From an uncultured Bacilli bacterium (lineage in GTDB: Bacteria; Bacillota_I; Bacilli_A; RF39; UBA660): DNA of 8,489 nucleotides. The stretch is from assembly GCA_947588795.1 (NCBI GenBank), contig CANPZJ010000032.1, positions 1 through 8,489 of the forward strand, given 5' to 3'. The notes under the pieces were generated by a model. That model was not told where the DNA came from and made no database searches. It saw only the letters and a list, made by a program, of their open reading frames with translations. A program made the position numbers and the translations under genes. Numbering within the stretch: position 1 is the stretch's first letter; the number at the start of each line of letters is the position of its first letter. Below, piece after piece: positions 1 through 5,077 of the stretch.

Positions 1-47
1 ATGCTGCTTTTCCTTTTGACATTGATATAGCTTATGCTGATTATCAT
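1..47 (-). CDS. Possible 5' end of a gene running off the left edge
   Basis: On the minus strand an ATG at 45-47 is preceded by GGTGG (53-57) with a 5-nt spacer, the same kind of ribosome site used by lysS in this window. The frame stays open for the 15 codons left before the window edge and begins MIISISYINVKRK. It lies just beyond the cotZ terminator on the same strand, which is where a following gene could start. The frame is also open upstream of the ATG, and no promoter is obvious. No product can be named from so short a piece and it may be chance. Confidence 0.25.
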   Translation of the reverse strand, partial: MIISISYINVKRKSS

Positions 48-90
48 TAACACCACCAATCTAATACACAGCACAAAATCTTGTTTTTTA

Positions 91-119
91 TTTATGCTTT
101 TAAAAAGCAATAGCATAAA
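91..119. repeat. Inverted repeat in the cotZ downstream region
   Basis: TTTATGCT at 91-98 is matched by AGCATAAA at 112-119 as perfect 8-bp arms around a 13-nt centre that itself contains an AAAAGC/GCTTTT-like half match. Neither strand has a T-run straight after it, so it does not look like a terminator. It lies between the cotZ terminator and the possible left-edge gene start and could be an operator or a chance AT-rich structure. Apart from this and the cotZ terminator I see nothing else in 58-180. Confidence 0.35.
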
Positions 120-120
120 A

Positions 121-157
121 ATAATTCAAATAAAAAACCATAACTAATGTATGGTTT
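121..157 (-). terminator. Rho-independent terminator of cotZ
   Basis: Read on the minus strand, AAACCATA (157-150) pairs perfectly with TATGGTTT (142-135) around a 7-nt loop. The stem runs directly into TTTTTT with only A/T bases beyond. It begins 24 bp after the cotZ stop codon. An 8-bp stem plus U-tract in the correct orientation makes this a good intrinsic terminator that ends the cotZ transcript as a single-gene unit. Confidence 0.75.
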
Positions 158-180
158 CCATCTACACTTTGCTAGATATT

Positions 181-630
181 TTAACAAACACAGTCAACAT
201 AAGTATCTGACAAGCATCTTATGGCACATAGACAACTGCAATCCATTGTAAAGAATGAGTTAGTTGTTACATATGGATATAATGAAGTTGCATCAGTATT
301 TTCAGCAAGAACTCTAAAAGTACAGCAATTGCCTTCTATTTTTTCTACTCTAAATACTGTTGAACAAGTAGTACCTATTGCTACTCCATCACAATCAGTT
401 GTAACATCTTTGGTAATTGGCATACTCCAAGGTGTACCATTACCTCCACAAGTATAAAGCATTACCGGTCTTGTGTTACATACTAAACAATTACTGCCAC
501 CACCAAGCATTGGTCTATCACAAGTGTCTAAGCAATTATCTGGGCAAGCATTTTCTTGTAATACTAAAATTATACTTAGAATTTCATTAATACAATTGCC
601 AGTATTTGAATTATTTGAATTATTATTCAT
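181..630 (-). CDS. cotZ: CotY/CotZ/ExsY-family spore coat protein
   Basis: Structural protein of the outer spore coat or exosporium. In Bacillus, CotY, CotZ and ExsY self-assemble into cysteine-crosslinked crystalline layers on the outer spore surface. The 149 residues match family length and contain about 17 cysteines. Recognisable blocks are an N-terminal helix with LQENAC, the NTRPVMLYT block near the middle, FRVEKIEGNCCTFRVL, and the C-terminal DCSCLCAIRCLSD block typical of the family. The Asn/Ser-rich first dozen residues are variable in such proteins. The start is ATG at 630, supported by a GGGTGA ribosome site (635-640) 4-5 nt upstream. A sigma-K-type promoter precedes it and an intrinsic terminator follows, so it is a single-gene, mother-cell-expressed unit. 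The gene indicates an endospore former. I cannot separate CotY, CotZ and ExsY, so the symbol is a family label. Confidence 0.88.
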   Translation of the reverse strand: MNNNSNNSNTGNCINEILSIILVLQENACPDNCLDTCDRPMLGGGSNCLVCNTRPVMLYTCGGNGTPWSMPITKDVTTDCDGVAIGTTCSTVFRVEKIEGNCCTFRVLAENTDATSLYPYVTTNSFFTMDCSCLCAIRCLSDTYVDCVC

Positions 631-659
631 TATTTCACCCTTTCATGTATTCTCATTAT

Positions 660-686
660 TAATTTATGATTATTTTCTAAAATAGT
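660..686 (-). promoter_or_regulatory. Putative sigma-K promoter of cotZ
   Basis: On the minus strand, AC (686-685), a 16-nt spacer and CATAAATTA (668-660) match the sigma-K pattern AC-N16-CATAnnnTA. The predicted transcript would begin about 20 nt before the cotZ ATG, leaving room for the GGGTGA ribosome site. Sigma-K control fits the late mother-cell expression known for cotYZ and exsY. The match is by eye only. Confidence 0.6.
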
Positions 687-695
687 GAGTACCAC

Positions 696-724
696 TTTTA
701 AATATCAAATTTTTATAGTATAAT
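696..724 (+). promoter_or_regulatory. Putative sigma-A promoter of the EIIB-like gene
   Basis: A perfect TATAAT lies at 719-724. A weak -35 candidate TTTTAA (696-701) is 17 bp upstream. Transcription would start around 731, so the ribosome site GGGTGA (731-736) would lie at the very 5' end of the mRNA and the leader before the GTG start would be only about 10 nt. The -10 is convincing, the -35 much less so. Confidence 0.5.
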
Positions 725-741
725 TATTATGGGTGAGAAAT

Positions 742-1059
742 GTGAATACAGCACTTCAATATATTGTTATAGGTATTATTATACTTATTATTCTAGCGGT
801 TGCTATTAAGCTAACTAGAAAAGACTTTGCTATTAAAGAAAATAAACTAATTGGTTTTCTTGGTGGTAAAGATAACATTATTAATGCTGAATGTAATATG
901 AGTAGATTTAAAGTTATCTTACATGATGTATCGGTAGTTGATAAAGAAGCTATTCAAAAATTAGGTGCTAAAGGTATTGTAGAAATTGATAATCAATTAA
1001 AAATAATATTTGATAATAATTCTAAACAATTAAAAAAATATATTGACGAAATCGTTTAA
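742..1059 (+). CDS. Membrane-anchored, orphan glucose-type PTS EIIB-like domain protein
   Basis: About 105 residues: one N-terminal membrane helix (roughly 7-24) followed by a domain resembling the EIIB domain of glucose-family PTS permeases (PtsG type). Matching blocks are FLGGKDNI, SRFKVILHDVSVVD, KLGAKGIVEIDNQLKIIF and a C-terminal amphipathic helix. Normal EIIB domains carry sugar phosphate on a Cys in C-x-T-R-L-R and are fused to EIIC. Here no EIIC is present, and in an ungapped match to E. coli PtsG the only cysteine (Cys51) falls one residue before the phosphocysteine position, which is Asn. It may therefore be non-catalytic or regulatory. I chose GTG at 742 because GGGTGA (731-736) sits 5 nt upstream. 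The GTG at 733 overlaps that site and has none of its own. The gene ends 9 bp from the convergent neighbour with no clear terminator between them. Confidence 0.72.
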   Translation: MNTALQYIVIGIIILIILAVAIKLTRKDFAIKENKLIGFLGGKDNIINAECNMSRFKVILHDVSVVDKEAIQKLGAKGIVEIDNQLKIIFDNNSKQLKKYIDEIV

Positions 1060-1068
1060 TATATTTTT

Positions 1069-1695
1069 TTATTGTAATATTCTTTCTATTTCTTCAAAAT
1101 TATTTACTTTTAATAAATTATTTTCTAAAGATAAAGTAAATTTACTTTCTGTTTTTGTATATTCACATTCTGGCTCTTCATTTAATATGCCAATAAATTT
1201 ACTATTTTCACAATAATAATTAGTACTTTTAATAGTAACAAATTTATCACCATGATTATTAATACTTAATATACTCCCAACATAATTTTTATTATAACTA
1301 TTTTCATATGATTCAATAAAATATTCACCTTTATAATTAATAATCTTTTTACTATTTAAAACACTCTCAATTATATTATTTTTTAAAGTACTACTTATTA
1401 AAGAATAATTTAATATTTTTTTATAATTATTATAATCATTAATACTATATATAACTATTTCATTATTATCTATTTCATATTCAAAATCATTTTTAACTAA
1501 TTTTAAAGCATTATTAAATGTTTTTTTACTCATATTTAAAACATCATCATAAGTTAAATTATTAAATATATACTCTATTTTTCTATTAACATTATTAAGT
1601 GGTTTATTTTTTAAATGAGAAAATATAATAGTACCTACTATTAATATAATTAATAAAATAAAAATAATTATATATTTAATATCATTCTTTTTCAT
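1069..1695 (-). CDS. Unrecognised single-pass membrane protein
   Basis: 208 residues, family not recognised. The N-terminus is MKKNDIK followed by one strongly hydrophobic helix (about 8-26) and then a hydrophilic Asn/Lys/Ile-rich domain. This predicts a membrane-tethered protein with its bulk probably outside the cell. No lipobox cysteine is present, and the only cysteines (a YYCEN stretch and an ECEY stretch near the C-terminus) could pair. It starts 21 bp after the stop of the 97-aa gene on the same strand, suggesting co-transcription, but I see no ribosome site before the ATG at 1695, so translation may be weak or coupled. Base composition is extremely AT-rich. It is a confident open reading frame with unknown function. 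Confidence 0.65.
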   Translation of the reverse strand: MKKNDIKYIIIFILLIILIVGTIIFSHLKNKPLNNVNRKIEYIFNNLTYDDVLNMSKKTFNNALKLVKNDFEYEIDNNEIVIYSINDYNNYKKILNYSLISSTLKNNIIESVLNSKKIINYKGEYFIESYENSYNKNYVGSILSINNHGDKFVTIKSTNYYCENSKFIGILNEEPECEYTKTESKFTLSLENNLLKVNNFEEIERILQ

Positions 1696-1716
1696 ATTTA
1701 AATGATAACAAAAAAA

Positions 1717-2010
1717 CTATAATTTAACAATATCTACTATATCTATTATTTTAATTAATTCTCCATCTATGGTAATGAGTTCTGAACTAGTTTTACCTAC
1801 TATTACTTTTTCTACTATTCCATTTTTTAAAGTAATTCTTACTCTACTTTTATAGACATGGTGAGAATCGGCAAAAATATTATTTATTTTTTTAACAACA
1901 CTTAAATCATCTTTTGGAGATTCTCCTCTCATATTACCATAAAAAAGTTCTTGATCATTATTAATGCTTTCATCAATTTTATTTGCAAATACTCTTGGTA
2001 AATCTTTCAT
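1717..2010 (-). CDS. Unrecognised small cytosolic protein, first gene of a two-gene unit
   Basis: 97 residues with no signal peptide or membrane helix. The N-terminal half is charged and probably helical (LPRVFANKIDESINNDQELF). The C-terminal half alternates short hydrophobic strands with glycine turns (RVRITLKNG, EKVIVGKTSSELITIDG, IIDIVDIVKL), which suggests a small beta-barrel or Sm-like fold; that is inference only. The ATG at 2010 is well supported by GGAGGGG (2017-2023) with a 6-nt spacer, one of the strongest ribosome sites in the window. It is divergent from the SEDS gene, whose promoter overlaps its 5' end, and it leads the 208-aa membrane protein gene. Confidence 0.65.
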   Translation of the reverse strand: MKDLPRVFANKIDESINNDQELFYGNMRGESPKDDLSVVKKINNIFADSHHVYKSRVRITLKNGIVEKVIVGKTSSELITIDGELIKIIDIVDIVKL

Positions 2011-2038
2011 TTACAACCCCTCCACTATATTTTATGAT
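2010..2038 (+). promoter_or_regulatory. Putative sigma-A promoter of the SEDS gene
   Basis: TTTACA (2010-2015), a 17-bp spacer and TATGAT (2033-2038) form a good vegetative promoter on the plus strand. Transcription would begin near 2045. The ATG codons at 1983 and 2034 would then lie upstream of the transcript, which supports translation from ATG 2070. The -35 overlaps the start codon of the divergent 97-aa gene, so the two transcription units share a very compact control region. Confidence 0.55.
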
Positions 2039-2069
2039 AAATAACTATCTTTTGGACCATAATAAATAT

Positions 2070-3170
2070 ATGAAAAAGTTTTTTAAAGATAACTATATAT
2101 TAATTATATTTTTACTTATTCTATCAGTAATAAGTCTTTTTAATATGCTTAATGCTAAACTTATTAGTCCAACTTATAATAAAGCATTTATAAAACAATT
2201 AATATGGTTTATTATTGGTTTTATTATTCTTTTAATATGTCAAAAACTAAAGTTTAAAAAATTATTTAAATATAGTTTTTATTTTTATCTTTTTACTATT
2301 ATTTTACTTATCTTAGTATTATTTTTAGGTAGTGATGTTAATGGGGCTAAATGTTGGTTAAATATATTTGGTTTTTCTTTTCAACCATCAGAACTAGCTA
2401 AATTATCTTTATCTTTGTATTTAGTGAGTATTGCATCAAACACTAAATTAAAAACATTTAAAGATGAGTTAAAAATAATATTTAAATTATTATTTTTAAC
2501 TCTAATACCTTCTATTTTAGTTTTTCTTGAACCAGATACAGGTGCAATTATTAATTTTTTAATTATTCTTTTAGTAGTTATTCTTTCTTTAAAATTAAAT
2601 AAATGGTGGTATATAACAGGTTTTGGGTTATTAATTTTAGGTATATCTTCTTTCTTTGTTTTATATTTCTTCTTCCAAGATACTTTAATAAAATTAATTG
2701 GGACATCTTTCTTTTATCGGATGGATAGAATTATTAATTTTGCTCATGGTAATTCTTATCAACTAGAAAATGCTTTAATTACTATTGGGGCCTCATCTTT
2801 CTTTGGAGTTGGCTTAAATAAAATACTTTTATATATACCAGAAGCACCGACAGACTTTTTCTTTGCTTTTTCTATTGGTAATTATGGCGTATTTTCAGCC
2901 ATTATAATTTGCTTATCTTTTATTATTATAGATTTATTTTTAATTTATAAAACAAATAAAAATAAATCTAAATATATCAAAACATTTGCTTATACTTATA
3001 TCGCTATATTTATATTTCACCAAATATATAATATCAGTATGAATTTAGGAATGCTTCCTATTATGGGGATACCTTTACCTTTTCTTTCTTATGGAGGTAC
3101 GAATACTTTAATTAATTTCCTATTCTTAGGTATTATATTAAATTTGTTAACTAAAAAAGAGGCTATATAA
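2070..3170 (+). CDS. SEDS-family peptidoglycan glycosyltransferase (FtsW/RodA/SpoVE type)
   Basis: Polytopic membrane enzyme that polymerises lipid II into glycan strands together with a class B penicillin-binding protein. From ATG 2070 it has 366 residues and about ten membrane helices, close to RodA length. SEDS landmarks are GAKCWLNIFGFSFQPSELAK (92-111, with the conserved Trp), EPDTG (154-158), YRMDRIINF with SYQLENALITIG, YIPEAPTDFFFA (255-266, including the presumed catalytic Asp262) and PIMGIPLPFLSYGGTN (330-345). Two things are odd: the EELG usually found after the TDF motif is replaced by FSIGNYG, and the ribosome site is poor. Start 2070 is chosen from the promoter position and the MKKFF amino end. 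No PBP partner is adjacent, so elongation, division and sporulation roles cannot be separated. A weak GAGG/CCTC hairpin (3159-3175) spans the stop codon. Confidence 0.85.
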   Translation: MKKFFKDNYILIIFLLILSVISLFNMLNAKLISPTYNKAFIKQLIWFIIGFIILLICQKLKFKKLFKYSFYFYLFTIILLILVLFLGSDVNGAKCWLNIFGFSFQPSELAKLSLSLYLVSIASNTKLKTFKDELKIIFKLLFLTLIPSILVFLEPDTGAIINFLIILLVVILSLKLNKWWYITGFGLLILGISSFFVLYFFFQDTLIKLIGTSFFYRMDRIINFAHGNSYQLENALITIGASSFFGVGLNKILLYIPEAPTDFFFAFSIGNYGVFSAIIICLSFIIIDLFLIYKTNKNKSKYIKTFAYTYIAIFIFHQIYNISMNLGMLPIMGIPLPFLSYGGTNTLINFLFLGIILNLLTKKEAI

Positions 3171-3188
3171 ACCTCATTTATTCTAGCA

Positions 3189-3242
3189 CATCTTCGTGTT
3201 ACTCGTACTATTGACACCAAAGCGAGCCATTTTAATACTCAA
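3189..3242 (-). repeat. Degenerate partial copy of the variable-region edge (template-repeat-like)
   Basis: This noncoding stretch lies downstream of the 573-aa gene on the same strand and resembles 3500-3552 inside that gene. They share 14 identical bases (3213-3226 and 3524-3537), flanked upstream by a looser TTGA-T-TTAA match. In the next 24 bases the downstream copy has 11 adenines on the coding-sense strand, and 9 of them differ in the gene copy; of 13 other bases, 5 differ. In the gene's frame it would read RFGV then NSTSNTKMC and a stop. Adenine-concentrated difference is what a template repeat shows against a variable region. The non-adenine mismatches and the loss of similarity after about 54 bp mean it is not an intact template for this target. 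It may be a truncated template or the remnant of a second target. Confidence 0.55.
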
Positions 3243-3253
3243 GACTGCCTATC

Positions 3254-3275
3254 TATAATGAATAAATTCATTATA
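3254..3275. repeat. Perfect 10-bp inverted repeat
   Basis: TATAATGAAT (3254-3263) and ATTCATTATA (3266-3275) are perfect inverted arms around AA. The stem is almost entirely A/T. On the minus strand it is followed by GATAGGCAG and so lacks a U-tract. On the plus strand a short AT-rich stretch follows, so a weak terminator for the SEDS transcript is possible. It lies between the degenerate repeat and the GC-rich stem-loop. Confidence 0.4.
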
Positions 3276-3307
3276 TACATTTTAATGTGCAAAACCCCAT
3301 TTTCGGA

Positions 3308-3337
3308 CTGCCCAGATGACTTCGCCACCCAGGGCAG
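3308..3337 (-). other. GC-rich stem-loop just downstream of the variable gene (DGR hairpin candidate)
   Basis: On the minus strand CTGCCC (3337-3332) pairs perfectly with GGGCAG (3313-3308). Inside, GGTGGC and GTCATC can pair through two G-U wobbles around a GAA loop, giving an almost continuous 12-bp stem. It starts 13 bp after the stop codon of the 573-aa gene. It is followed by TCCGAAAATGG rather than a U-tract, so it is a poor intrinsic terminator. Known DGR targets, such as the Bordetella phage BPP-1 target, need a hairpin or cruciform a few bases after the variable region. Position and orientation fit that role; function is inferred. I find no convincing terminator for the 573-aa gene. 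Confidence 0.5.
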
Positions 3338-3349
3338 AATTTATCGTTT

Positions 3350-5071
3350 TTATTCCAAAATAAACGGTGAATCTTTCGTTCCGTCTCCATCGGCAATTTC
3401 TGCTGCTGATGACAGATAGAAGACAGGCCGGGACCCACGTGCGCCAGCCAAGGCGGTGCGGGTGTCAAGGATGCCGCTATCAGACACACTCCGCGCATCC
3501 ACACGCCCAAGACGCCCACTTTCGACACCAAAGCGAGTTATTAACCATTCAATATCTTGTGATGTGTTATATCCATCTTTTTTGAAATGTATCCAACTGT
3601 TTGCAACGTTTGTTGAACCTCCTGGATTTCCTCTTTCAATACATTCCCCACTACTACAATCTGCATATGCATAATCTATATCATGCATGTACATTAATCC
3701 TATTTTTACATTTTTTGCACTGTTACTCCATGTATAGTCTTTTGATGTACATTGATTATCACTACTACATGTTTCTTGTCCTTGTTCTTCATCTGGCCAA
3801 TCTCTCTTTGTTGGCGTTTTTCCTGTTTCTATCGCATACATTGCATCTCCATTATATCTTGATACGTATGTATCTCCATACATCCAGTTATGGTCTGCTA
3901 TTAATTGATACCATTCTGTTCCTTGTGCCATATATTCATAATAACTATTATCTACAAATATTGGATTGCCATTTGATACTGTTCCATTTAATCTTTTATA
4001 CAAATCCACATTTGGCCATTCACATTTATCTCCTAAACAATCTGATATATCACTTGTGTTATGCCATGCAAATTTGTTTGTTGTTCCTTCTTTTAAGAAT
4101 GTTTCTTTTAACAAATACATTTCTCCTTCTTCGGTTATTCCTATTATTCTGTACATATATTTATCTACGTATTCATCATATGTCATATTATTTAATTTTG
4201 AATTTGTACATTTGTCTTCTTCATCTTTTTCACATTTCTCTCTTGTTCCAAATAATATCCAATTTGGTACATTATCTGTTCCTTGATATCTATACATTCC
4301 ACCTTGTTCTGATATATGTTCTATTCCTCCTGATACTTCTTTATCTTTTGCTCTTAATTGTGCTACCTTTGGATCTGGTATAAATACTTCACATTGTAAT
4401 TCACTTGTACTTATATCTATATTTAATTTTCGCCCTGCTAAATAATTTTGGGGGTCTTGTGTTTCATCTTTATTTATTAATTTGATATATGCTTGAATTT
4501 CTTCTGGGGTATTTCCTGTTACTTTAAACTTTAAATTATATTCTTTTGGATTATTTTCTTTTAATTCACTCAAATCTAATTTCTCACTTATGATATTACC
4601 TTTAAATTGTAATATCATATCTCCTGAATGTAATACTTCTATCATTGTATCTTTATCTGCATCTGGTTCTGTTACTCTACTTACTGTTAACTTTGCTGTA
4701 CAACTATATTTAGTTGTTGCTTCTCCTCCACTTAATTCTACTGATGCTATTGTTTTTGTTCCATCACTTTCGGTGTTTTCATATGCTTTCCCTTCAACAT
4801 CTGTTGCATAATATTCATTATTAGCATTAGCTAGTGACATATCACTTGCACTTATATTTAAGTGTAAGTTACTTGTTACTCCTTTTAATGTTACCAAACT
4901 TTTATCTGGTGTACTTCCTGTTATGGTTGTATTACTACTATTTGTATCTGTATCCATTTGAAAGAATGCGTAGGTTGCTCCGAGTACTGCGATTAGCAAT
5001 GTTATTAAACCAACTAATGCTGCTACCTTTTGTTTTTTCTTTTCATTATTATTTTCTACTTCTCCATTCAT
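3350..5071 (-). CDS. SipW-type leader surface protein with C-terminal C-type-lectin-like variable domain (putative DGR target)
   Basis: 573 residues, predicted exported and cell-surface. A charged N-terminus (NNNEKKKQK) precedes one hydrophobic helix ending ATYAFFQ (about 16-38), a pattern typical of SipW-processed TasA/camelysin-like proteins. Residues about 40-230 form a Ser/Thr-rich, probably beta-sandwich region. Residues about 255-573 look like a lectin-type fold: YMYRIIGITEEGEMYLLKE, WPNVDLYKRLNG, NVKIGLMYMHDIDYAYA, NSWIHFKK, EWLITR, then RPVFYLSS and GDGTKDSPFILE. Four close cysteine pairs (spacings 4 to 7) suggest small disulfide loops. Residues 514-547 are encoded by GC-rich, adenine-poor DNA unlike the rest. 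ATG 5071 has an AGAAAGGA ribosome site (5078-5085). The promoter holds a G8 tract. I infer a diversified binding protein; the ligand is unknown and no reverse transcriptase is in view. Confidence 0.8.
   Translation of the reverse strand: MNGEVENNNEKKKQKVAALVGLITLLIAVLGATYAFFQMDTDTNSSNTTITGSTPDKSLVTLKGVTSNLHLNISASDMSLANANNEYYATDVEGKAYENTESDGTKTIASVELSGGEATTKYSCTAKLTVSRVTEPDADKDTMIEVLHSGDMILQFKGNIISEKLDLSELKENNPKEYNLKFKVTGNTPEEIQAYIKLINKDETQDPQNYLAGRKLNIDISTSELQCEVFIPDPKVAQLRAKDKEVSGGIEHISEQGGMYRYQGTDNVPNWILFGTREKCEKDEEDKCTNSKLNNMTYDEYVDKYMYRIIGITEEGEMYLLKETFLKEGTTNKFAWHNTSDISDCLGDKCEWPNVDLYKRLNGTVSNGNPIFVDNSYYEYMAQGTEWYQLIADHNWMYGDTYVSRYNGDAMYAIETGKTPTKRDWPDEEQGQETCSSDNQCTSKDYTWSNSAKNVKIGLMYMHDIDYAYADCSSGECIERGNPGGSTNVANSWIHFKKDGYNTSQDIEWLITRFGVESGRLGRVDARSVSDSGILDTRTALAGARGSRPVFYLSSAAEIADGDGTKDSPFILE
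3431..3532 (-). other. Putative hypervariable region (VR) of the surface protein
   Basis: These 102 bp encode residues 514-547, from FGVESGRLGR to the residue before RPVFYL. By hand count 65 of 102 bases are G or C (about 64%) and only 12 are adenine on the coding strand, while flanking coding DNA of the same gene is rich in A and T. The encoded residues are mostly Gly, Arg, Ser, Asp, Ala and Val, not the Asn/Lys/Tyr usual for this gene. Adenine depletion on the coding strand just before an RPVFYL-type ending is what adenine-specific mutagenic retrohoming leaves in a lectin-fold target. The adjoining 3' segment (3353-3430) also uses GC-richer codons (GTC, CTG, GCC) and would be the candidate for the invariant homing-initiation part. 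Confidence 0.6.
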
Positions 5072-5077
5072 AATAGT

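Noticed and set aside
733..741. GTG at 733 as the start of the EIIB-like protein
   Set aside because: It overlaps the GGGTGA ribosome site that correctly spaces the GTG at 742.
1983..2069. N-terminal extension of the SEDS protein from ATG 1983 or 2034
   Set aside because: The promoter TTTACA-N17-TATGAT predicts transcription from about 2045, and neither ATG has a ribosome site. The stretch also overlaps the well-supported 97-aa gene.
3271..3531. 86-codon minus-strand open frame over the variable region (MVSKVGVLGVWMRG...)
   Set aside because: It is the out-of-frame shadow of the GC-rich variable segment, has no ribosome site, and the overlapping long frame has the family-like RPVFYL ending.
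3601..4383. 260-codon plus-strand open frame opposite the surface-protein gene
   Set aside because: Its Leu/Tyr/His-rich translation is the antisense of an Asn/Lys/Glu-rich coding sequence. It has no ribosome site and lies inside a convincing gene.
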